From Runella defluvii (GTDB taxonomy: Bacteria; Bacteroidota; Bacteroidia; Cytophagales; Spirosomataceae): DNA of 64,000 nt. A program made the position numbers and the translations under genes. The DNA is taken from the NCBI RefSeq assembly GCF_014195535.1, contig NZ_JACIBY010000003.1:562440-626439 (forward strand), read 5' to 3'. Numbering within the stretch: position 1 is the stretch's first letter; every line of letters begins with the position of its first letter. The notes under the pieces are model-generated. The model was not told the DNA's origin and searched no databases. It saw only the letters and a list, made by a program, of their open reading frames with translations. Positions 27,825 through 34,650 of this stretch are shown here, piece by piece.

Positions 27825-29246
27825 ATGCTAAAAAAACTACAACAACCTCTTTTTCAAGACCTCTTCAATGTTGGGCTACTTGCGGTGGCAATCGTCCCTT
27901 TATTGGCGTTGTCTTTTTATAATCACCCCTCTCCTGTCGATGATTATTGCTACATAGATACGGTCTTTAAGTATGGTTATTTTGAAGCCATGAACTTTTA
28001 TTACACAGGTTGGACGGGCAGATACTTTGGCATCCTTCTCAATCACTCTAACCCGTTGGTGGTCAAATGGGCGGGAGGTTTTAAGTTACTTTCTTTTTTG
28101 CTCGTTTTGGGACTTACGGGTAGTTTATACGCGCTATGTAAAGAGTTGTTCACGAAATGGAGCCGTTGGGCTATTTTGGGTGTTACGGGTGGGATTATGC
28201 TACTCTTTATCCTCAAAATCATGAGCATTGTGGAGGCTTTTTACTGGATGGCGGCTTTTGTCACTTATACCGTTCCTAACATCCTTACTTTGTATTGGCT
28301 TACGGTGATGATACGTATGTACCAACAGCCCAACGGAATGCGCCAAAAACTCACTGCCCTTTTTGCTGGATTCTTGGTGTTCGCAGTCATTGGTTGTAGC
28401 GAAACCAACCTTACGATTATGGTGCTGCTAGTGGCAGGTTGGTTTGGTTACCAGCTTGTTATTCGTCGTACGTGGGACAATTTGGCGTTTTTTATGGTCA
28501 TCGTCGCCGTGTTTTCATGCTACATTTTCTTTACCTCCCCTGGCAACGTCCTCCGCATGAATGGCAATCCTGAAGGACGAAATTTTACCCTTTCGACGCT
28601 ACAGTCACTCAAAAAACTGGCTCAACTTAGCATCGACTGGATTTTCAGAACTCCGCTTTTGGTATTTTCGATTCTTTGGATTGCCGTTTTACCTCGCCTT
28701 TTTGACAAATATACCACCGCTATTCCCTATTTCAGGGTGCCTATTTGGATTGTCATACTCACTTATTTCGGCATTTTGTTTGTGCAAATTTTTCCTTCTT
28801 ATTACGGTATTGGAATTGAACCTGCCCCACGCGTCATCAACTCTGTTTATTTTTACTTTTTGTTGGGCTGGTTTTACACGCTCTCCGTCGTCTTGTATTG
28901 GCTCTACAACAACCAAATTTTAGGCGCGCAACATTGGTATTTGCCGCCTTCCATCAAAGCCGTTTTGGCACTACTTATTTTAGTAAGCACCCTCTTTAGC
29001 AGCAACTTACGAATGGTATATGGCGACTGGCTACGGGGACGGGCTGCTGCTTACGACCAAGAATTAAAAGCACGCTACGCTTATATTGAAAGCACGCCAG
29101 GTGATACTGTTTATGTTTCCCCGCTGCAATCAAAACCCCAATCAATTTATTTGGACGACGCAAACCCCGACCCCAAACACTGGTGGAGCAAGTGCATGGG
29201 GGGATATTTCGGTAAAAAAGCAGTTGTACTTAAAGCCACTCCCTGA
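27825..29246 (+). CDS. Multi-spanning membrane protein, DUF6056-like (possible GT-C glycosyltransferase)
   Basis: The 473-residue protein has about ten hydrophobic spans. Its first periplasmic loop reads PSPVDDYCYIDTVFKYG, with an acidic pair, and YYTGWTGRYFG, the hallmark of DUF6056-like proteins. GT-C enzymes that use polyprenyl-phosphate sugars carry such an acidic motif in the same loop. Coming after a polyprenyl-phosphate GT2, it could transfer the sugar on the periplasmic side. The catalytic role is inferred. Its stop overlaps the next start by one base (TGATG), which indicates translational coupling. Confidence 0.7.
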   Translation: MLKKLQQPLFQDLFNVGLLAVAIVPLLALSFYNHPSPVDDYCYIDTVFKYGYFEAMNFYYTGWTGRYFGILLNHSNPLVVKWAGGFKLLSFLLVLGLTGSLYALCKELFTKWSRWAILGVTGGIMLLFILKIMSIVEAFYWMAAFVTYTVPNILTLYWLTVMIRMYQQPNGMRQKLTALFAGFLVFAVIGCSETNLTIMVLLVAGWFGYQLVIRRTWDNLAFFMVIVAVFSCYIFFTSPGNVLRMNGNPEGRNFTLSTLQSLKKLAQLSIDWIFRTPLLVFSILWIAVLPRLFDKYTTAIPYFRVPIWIVILTYFGILFVQIFPSYYGIGIEPAPRVINSVYFYFLLGWFYTLSVVLYWLYNNQILGAQHWYLPPSIKAVLALLILVSTLFSSNLRMVYGDWLRGRAAAYDQELKARYAYIESTPGDTVYVSPLQSKPQSIYLDDANPDPKHWWSKCMGGYFGKKAVVLKATP

Positions 29247-30889
29247 TGCGTAAAGTTCTTTTTGGTCTTCTTGCTGCTTTACCAGTTGGATTATTTGTGG
29301 TTACACTGGCCCAGTTTTCCGTCAATGTGCCTTGGTTCGACGACTTCGACCCATTTCCTGACTTTTTGCGTAAATGGGTAAATAGCAACGGCCTATCGAC
29401 TCAACTACAGCTCATTTTTCAACCCAACAATGAGCACCGAATGATTTTTGGTAAGCTGGGAGCTTTGGTTTATTATTGGCTTTTCGGTGAACTAAACTTT
29501 ACCTTTCTGCACTGGCTAGGGTTTGGTTTCACGCTAGGAACATTGGCTATTTTTATTGTCGTTTTTCGGCAACAAAAAATTGAGTGGGAATACCTTATTC
29601 CGTTACTTTTCTTTTTGTTTCAGTTGCAATACCACATGACTAGCCTGTGGGCTATCACGGCACTCCAACATTTGCCCGTCATTTTCTTTGTGAGTCTTAC
29701 CTGTTATCTTTTGAGTAAACAACAGTTTGGATGGGCAGTCTTGACTGGGTTTTGTGCCAATTTTGCCATGAGCAACGGCATTTTTGTGTGGCCAGCGGGT
29801 ATGGTTATTTTGTTTGTTCAGGGTCGCTATAAACTGCTCCTAACGTGGTTAGTAGCGGGCGTGGCTGCTGTTTTTTTGTATTTTAGAGGAATGCAAACCT
29901 TGAACAACGAGTCAAGTTTCGGCTATTTTCTACAGCACCCTCACCAGACATTTTTTGGCTTTTTTACGTTTATCGGGGGTTTATTCGATTTCTTCCCCGA
30001 CCGCAGTACACTCCAACGGTCTATCTTGCCAACGATAGGCGGGATGGGCATGATAGCAGTACTCGTAGTTGCCTTAGTAAAAGTGTGGAAATTGTTCCGA
30101 GAACGTACTTTAGCCCATCAAGAGGCGTTGCTGTTTTTATTGGGTGTCAGTACCTATTTGTTGGCCAATGCCAGTATTATTGCTTTTCTTCGGCCTCGAT
30201 TTGGGTATTTTGTCATGATTGTCAGCAATTACAAAATCTATCCTGCGTTGTTTTTAATGGTTATTTACGGATTTTACCTCGTGTTGAACCGTCAACAAAC
30301 CAAGAAAACCCACTTTAAGGTGGCTTTAGCGGTAGGAATTGGCATTTGGGGGTTGAGTTTGCTGCATTACTGGCCTACCATCAACGAACGCCGTAAAACG
30401 CTACTAGCTGGGGCATTTAACCAAGAACACAACGGTTTTGGCTTAGGATTCACGCCTAATACACCTGCTGCTCAGTACATTGATTCATTGATGAAATTCA
30501 ACGTTCAACAGGGAATTTACCACTACCCTACTACCCTTGCCCCTGTTATCCAATCACTCCAAACACCGACGAGTTTGCCGATTCAACCACAGCTTGAATA
30601 TCAAGCAGATGGCTTGTTGATTCGAGAAGAAACCCACTCCTTTACTACCGAAATGAATGGAGCGTTGTACGTTTCGTTGCAATCTAACCGTCGGCAGTAT
30701 TTATTTAAACTTGAACCTACACTTTATACAGGGCGTAATTGGCTCAAACGCTACGCAACAGGCACTACACTGCTCATTCCTTATGCGACTGTTGAACCTG
30801 GAACGTACCAAATGCAGTTTGTCCTTGTCAGAAACGGCAAGCCACAATCAACTCACAATCAACCCCTTGAATGGAAAAAAAAGGCATGA
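29246..30889 (+). CDS. Multi-spanning membrane protein, possible GT-C type, with C-terminal soluble domain
   Basis: The 547-residue protein has roughly ten membrane spans in its first 400 residues. The first loop carries NVPWFDDFDPFPDFL, an acidic pair in the position of a GT-C catalytic motif, and then NNEHRMIFGK. The last 150 residues look periplasmic, with beta-rich character (SLQSNRRQYLFKL, PYATVEPGTYQMQFVLV). I do not recognise a named family. Its position between a DUF6056-like protein and a second GT2, and the one-base overlap upstream plus a four-base ATGA overlap downstream, tie it to the same glycan-assembly task. Confidence 0.6.
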   Translation: MRKVLFGLLAALPVGLFVVTLAQFSVNVPWFDDFDPFPDFLRKWVNSNGLSTQLQLIFQPNNEHRMIFGKLGALVYYWLFGELNFTFLHWLGFGFTLGTLAIFIVVFRQQKIEWEYLIPLLFFLFQLQYHMTSLWAITALQHLPVIFFVSLTCYLLSKQQFGWAVLTGFCANFAMSNGIFVWPAGMVILFVQGRYKLLLTWLVAGVAAVFLYFRGMQTLNNESSFGYFLQHPHQTFFGFFTFIGGLFDFFPDRSTLQRSILPTIGGMGMIAVLVVALVKVWKLFRERTLAHQEALLFLLGVSTYLLANASIIAFLRPRFGYFVMIVSNYKIYPALFLMVIYGFYLVLNRQQTKKTHFKVALAVGIGIWGLSLLHYWPTINERRKTLLAGAFNQEHNGFGLGFTPNTPAAQYIDSLMKFNVQQGIYHYPTTLAPVIQSLQTPTSLPIQPQLEYQADGLLIREETHSFTTEMNGALYVSLQSNRRQYLFKLEPTLYTGRNWLKRYATGTTLLIPYATVEPGTYQMQFVLVRNGKPQSTHNQPLEWKKKA

Positions 30890-31863
30890 ATACACCCCAA
30901 ATATCCATCGTAGCTCCGCTCTACAACGAGTCGGAATCATTTCCTCACTTGGTAGAGCGCCTCACCAAACTCATGGACAGCCTCACGCTTCGGATTGAGG
31001 TGGTGTTGGTCGATGATGGCAGTCGCGACAATACGGCCCTTCAAATGCGCCAACTAGCGTTAACCGACGGTCGTTTTCATTGTGTATTTTTATCTCGCAA
31101 CCACGGCCACCAGCTTGCCCTTACAGCGGGTTTGGCAGCAGCAAGGGGGACAGAAGCGCTATTTATTATTGATGGTGACTTGCAAGACCCGCCTGAGCTT
31201 TTACCCGATTTTTACCAAAAAATGCAAGAAGGGTACGATGTGGTCTATGCTGTTCGTCGTAAGCGTAAAGAAAATATCATTAAGCGAACAGGTTATTTTC
31301 TGTTTTACCGTTTGTTGAAATCAATCTCGTACGTCGATATTCCCCTCGATAGTGGCGATTTTGCCATGATAAGTCGGCGCGTAGCAGATGTGTTAAACCA
31401 AATGCCAGAAGAAAGTCGTTTCTTACGCGGAATGCGGTCTTGGATTGGTTTTAAACAAACTGGATACGAATACGAGCGAAGCGAACGAGTAGCAGGCGAA
31501 TCGAAATATACCTTCAAACAACTTTTCCGTTTGGCGTATAATGGTATTTTCAACTTTAGCGAATTCCCTATTTCGTTTATGACACGGGCAGGGGGTGTTT
31601 CTATTGGTATAGCATTGGTCTATTTTATCGTTGTGCTTGCTAAAAAACTCTTCTTTGCTGATGTCATTGAAGGTTTCACTGCTCTTTTATTCGTCATCAT
31701 TTTGTTCAGTGGCGTTCAGCTTATGGCTTTGGGAATCATTGGCGAATACGTACTGCGTATTTTTTTCCAATCCAAAGGCCGCCCGCTGTTTATTGTGAAA
31801 GAAACGATTGTTGATGGAAAATTAAACGAACCGAACAACAAATCAACTGATGAGGCAAGGTAA
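30886..31863 (+). CDS. GT2 glycosyltransferase, second DPM1/ArnC-like copy
   Basis: I placed the start at ATG 30886 (MNTPQISIVAPLYNESE), which overlaps the upstream stop as ATGA; an ATG 15 bases earlier is also in frame. The 325 residues repeat the layout of the operon's first gene: APLYNESE, VDDGSRDNT, SRNHGHQLALTAGL, DGDLQDPPE, ERVAGESKYTFKQL, then two membrane segments. It is a polyprenyl-phosphate sugar transferase homologue but clearly diverged from the first copy. The two may load different sugars for the two GT-C-like partners. Confidence 0.9.
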   Translation: MNTPQISIVAPLYNESESFPHLVERLTKLMDSLTLRIEVVLVDDGSRDNTALQMRQLALTDGRFHCVFLSRNHGHQLALTAGLAAARGTEALFIIDGDLQDPPELLPDFYQKMQEGYDVVYAVRRKRKENIIKRTGYFLFYRLLKSISYVDIPLDSGDFAMISRRVADVLNQMPEESRFLRGMRSWIGFKQTGYEYERSERVAGESKYTFKQLFRLAYNGIFNFSEFPISFMTRAGGVSIGIALVYFIVVLAKKLFFADVIEGFTALLFVIILFSGVQLMALGIIGEYVLRIFFQSKGRPLFIVKETIVDGKLNEPNNKSTDEAR

Positions 31864-31932
31864 TGTTATACCCCACTTATCAGTTTAGCATTTTAACTAT
31901 TTCGGTCCAACATTTTCGGTTTTAATCAAGCC

Positions 31933-33384
31933 ATGCTTTTCAATTCGGTCCAATTTCTGCTTTTTTTTATTGTTGTTACGCTTGCCTATTACAGCCTGCG
32001 CGGCAACCTGCGTTGGTTGTTGTTGCTACTTGCAAGTTGTTATTTTTATTTGGTTTTCAAACCGATTTACATCTTAATTCTGTTTGCTACCATTGTTATC
32101 GACTACTTTGCAGGAATTTGGATTGCGTCTGCCGAAGGGACTAAACGAAAATGGCTTTTGGTCATTAGTATTTTTACCAACGTCGGAATTTTAGCCGTTT
32201 TTAAGTACTTCGATTTTTTTGCCGAAAGTTTCAACGCCGTCTCGTGGAAAGTGGGCTTAGAATGGAGTTTGCCTATCCTAAAACACCTAAATCCCGACCT
32301 CGTTTTACCCATTGGCTTGTCGTTTCATACGTTTCAGGCCATGAGCTATACCATCGAAGTATATCGTGGAAATCAGCAAGCAGAACGGCATTTTGGGATT
32401 TATGCGCTGTATGTGATGTTTTACCCGCAACTGGTTGCGGGTCCCATCGAGCGCCCGCAAAACGTGCTGCATCAATTTCACGAAAATCATGCGTACGATT
32501 GGGAAAACATCAAAGCAGGCCTGACGCGAATGGCTTTTGGTTTGTTCAAAAAGGCCGTTATTGCCGACCGCCTGGCCCTGATGGCTGGCCCAGCTTACCT
32601 AGACCCTCAGCATCACAATGGACTTACGTTGTTGGTTGCGACCTTCTTTTACACTTTCCGAATCTATTGCGATTTTTCGGGTTACTCTGACATTGCTTTG
32701 GGAGCGGCTCAAGTCATGGGATTCAACCTCATGGAAAACTTCCGCACTCCTTATTTCTCAAAGTCCATCGCTGAATTTTGGGGACGCTGGCATATTTCGC
32801 TATCGACTTGGTTTCGAGACTATTTATACATACCACTCGGCGGAAATCGCGTAGGAGAAGGAAGGGCTTACCTCAACCGATTCATTGTTTTTCTTGCAAG
32901 TGGACTCTGGCACGGAGCTAGTTGGAATTTTATCATTTGGGGAGGATTACACGGAAGCTATTTGGTAGCCGCCTCTATTCGCGACAAATACTTAAAACGG
33001 TGGAACATCACACTGCCCAAAGCTACTTGGTATCTTTACCTCCAAACCGCTATTACTTTTTTACTTGTGATGCTGACGTGGGTATTTTTTGCCGTCGGCG
33101 ATAATCCCAAACTTACCGTTGGAGAAGAAGTTCGCCATTCTTTTATTATTCTGAAAAAAATGACGCAGCTTTCCTTCCATGAACCCCTTCAAGCAGCGCT
33201 CAACAACGTTGAAATGTGGTTTTCGGTAGGGCTTATTCTTCTTTTGCTCATTAAAGAGCACTACATTTTACACATTCCGACCCGCAAAAATGTTGTTTTC
33301 TGGACGGTCTTTGTTACGGTATCCGTCTTAACCTACTTCTTTGGCGTTTTCGACTCCAATCAGTTTATCTATTTTCAGTTTTAG
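31933..33384 (+). CDS. MBOAT family O-acyltransferase (AlgI-like)
   Basis: The 483-residue protein has about ten membrane spans and the full MBOAT signature. FNSVQFLLFFIVV opens it, LPIGLSFHTFQAMSYTIEVYRG and FYPQLVAGPIERP follow, then CDFSGYSDIALGAAQVMGF, NFRTPYFSKSIAEFWGRWHISLS, and the catalytic histidine region SGLWHGASWNFIIWGGLHG (His327). Family members acetylate or acylate polysaccharides and lipids, with AlgI acetylating alginate. Ending the operon of GT2 and GT-C-like genes, it probably decorates the glycan. The 69-base gap upstream is still compatible with one transcript. Confidence 0.93.
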   Translation: MLFNSVQFLLFFIVVTLAYYSLRGNLRWLLLLLASCYFYLVFKPIYILILFATIVIDYFAGIWIASAEGTKRKWLLVISIFTNVGILAVFKYFDFFAESFNAVSWKVGLEWSLPILKHLNPDLVLPIGLSFHTFQAMSYTIEVYRGNQQAERHFGIYALYVMFYPQLVAGPIERPQNVLHQFHENHAYDWENIKAGLTRMAFGLFKKAVIADRLALMAGPAYLDPQHHNGLTLLVATFFYTFRIYCDFSGYSDIALGAAQVMGFNLMENFRTPYFSKSIAEFWGRWHISLSTWFRDYLYIPLGGNRVGEGRAYLNRFIVFLASGLWHGASWNFIIWGGLHGSYLVAASIRDKYLKRWNITLPKATWYLYLQTAITFLLVMLTWVFFAVGDNPKLTVGEEVRHSFIILKKMTQLSFHEPLQAALNNVEMWFSVGLILLLLIKEHYILHIPTRKNVVFWTVFVTVSVLTYFFGVFDSNQFIYFQF

Positions 33385-33397
33385 GAAACTACCGTGA

Positions 33398-33565
33398 GTC
33401 AGGTTGCTCACAACCTGACCATAGCATGTAAATCAGGCTATGAACAACCTGAACTACAAAACTTCGGTTTTGAGAAACCGAAGGCACAGTTACAACCTAA
33501 CTTGCTCGCTATCCTCAGGTTTTGAGAAACCTGACTCACAAAACTTCGGTTTTGAGAAACCGAAG
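33398..33565. repeat. Cluster of five TGAG-loop hairpins after the MBOAT gene
   Basis: The copies are: GTCAGGTTG-CTCA-CAACCTGAC (33398-33419); a decayed TCAGG/CCTGA copy with loop TGAA (33433-33452); CTTCGGTTT-TGAG-AAACCGAAG (33462-33483); TCAGGTTT-TGAG-AAACCTGA (33515-33534); and CTTCGGTTT-TGAG-AAACCGAAG (33544-33565). Stems differ in sequence but are each perfectly paired, apart from the decayed one. They lie between convergent genes. Confidence 0.8.
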
Positions 33566-33590
33566 GCACACCGCTGGCACAGTTGGCACA

Positions 33591-33618
33591 AAAAAACCTG
33601 TGGGTCGAAACCCACAGG
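33591..33618 (-). terminator. Rho-independent terminator of the RmlD-like gene
   Basis: CCTGTGGGT (33597-33605) pairs with ACCCACAGG (33610-33618). On the minus strand the loop is TTCG and the stem is followed by seven T residues. It lies about 50 bases after the stop at 33669. Confidence 0.8.
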
Positions 33619-33668
33619 CTGGATATATAAACTCCAAGAAACAAAGAAACTACGTTAGCGAAGGCAAT

Positions 33669-34565
33669 TTACAACTGAGATGCTAAAATTGCAATACCCT
33701 CTTTAAAAGTATGTGGATTATATCCCAAAATTTCATTTGATTTATCCAAAACAAAGCCCGTACGCGCTGGTCGCTTCGCTGGTTGGGTAAAATTAGAAGA
33801 ATCGGCTTCGGCAATCAAGCCTTTGTCTAACCCAAAATAATCGGCCGTCATCATCGCCATTTCGTAGGGAGTTAGCAAATCCTTCCCTGAAATATTAAAC
33901 ACACCTTCGGCTTCTTTATCGGCAATTAAAAAACAACCCATCGCCAAATCTTCGGCCAAGGTAGGCGTACGCCATTGGTCGGTTACTACTTTGATGTTTT
34001 TACCTTCTTCCAACGATTTTTTGACCCAAAGAATGATATTGGAACGAGACATATCAAACGCAATACCATAGACCAATACCGTCCGAGCTATTGCCCACCG
34101 AATGCCCGAATGTTGAACTACCTTTTCAGCAGCGTATTTGCTCCATCCGTAAAAACTCAACGGATTGGCGTCTCCTTCTTCGGTATATGGACCTGCGGCA
34201 CCGTCAAAAATGAAGTCTGTCGATACATGGCAAAGAAATATATCGTGCTTACGGCACGCTTCCACCATGTATTCAACGGCTTTTACGTTTTGCGCCCAAC
34301 ACGTTTCTTTTTCAAATTCACACTGATCCACGTTGGTCATCGCCGCTCCGTGGATAATTACATCCGGCATCGTTTTTTGGATGACAGATGCGACTTCTTC
34401 AGGCTTCGTAATGTCCATTGAAAAATAGTCATACCCTTCTTTAAAAGGAAGACGGTTTTCGCCGCGTGCTGTAGCAATAACCTTTTTATCAGACTGTTGA
34501 GTAAGAAGTTCTACTAATTTTTGTCCCAACAAACCGTTAGAACCTGTCACAAGAATTGTTTTCAT
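33669..34565 (-). CDS. RmlD-like NAD(P)-dependent sugar-nucleotide reductase (SDR superfamily)
   Basis: The 298-residue cytoplasmic protein is an extended SDR. The cofactor loop is VTGSNGLLGQKL, followed by MPDVIIHGAAMTNVDQCE, HVSTDFIFDG (catalytic Thr/Ser strand) and YGWSKYAAEKVV with the Tyr-x-x-x-Lys pair. RTVLVYG and VTDQWRTPTLAEDLA are typical of dTDP-4-dehydrorhamnose reductase relatives. It lies opposite the glycan operon and may supply a deoxysugar nucleotide, but the other rml genes are not present, so the exact substrate is uncertain. The gene has its own promoter and probably little or no leader. Confidence 0.85.
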   Translation of the reverse strand: MKTILVTGSNGLLGQKLVELLTQQSDKKVIATARGENRLPFKEGYDYFSMDITKPEEVASVIQKTMPDVIIHGAAMTNVDQCEFEKETCWAQNVKAVEYMVEACRKHDIFLCHVSTDFIFDGAAGPYTEEGDANPLSFYGWSKYAAEKVVQHSGIRWAIARTVLVYGIAFDMSRSNIILWVKKSLEEGKNIKVVTDQWRTPTLAEDLAMGCFLIADKEAEGVFNISGKDLLTPYEMAMMTADYFGLDKGLIAEADSSNFTQPAKRPARTGFVLDKSNEILGYNPHTFKEGIAILASQL

Positions 34566-34570
34566 ACGCG

Positions 34571-34600
34571 CAAAGATAGTACCTCATGCCAAACCACAAA
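34571..34600 (-). promoter_or_regulatory. Predicted promoter of the RmlD-like gene, near-leaderless
   Basis: On the minus strand TTTG (34597-34600), 18 bases, TATCTTTG (34571-34578) is a textbook match to the Bacteroidota promoter. Only five bases separate the -7 element from the ATG at 34565, so transcription should start at or within a base or two of the start codon. Confidence 0.6.
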
Positions 34601-34622
34601 CATTAAGTTTGTGGTTTGGCAT
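34586..34622. terminator. 16-bp perfect hairpin between the RmlD-like and TonB-type genes
   Basis: ATGCCAAACCACAAAC (34586-34601) and GTTTGTGGTTTGGCAT (34607-34622) pair without mismatch around ATTAA. It lies 28 bases after the stop of the minus-strand gene ending at 34651 and overlaps the -33 element of the next one. It lacks a strong U-run, so it may protect or attenuate as well as terminate. Confidence 0.6.
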
Positions 34623-34650
34623 TAAAATAAGGTTAAAAAACAAAGGTTAA

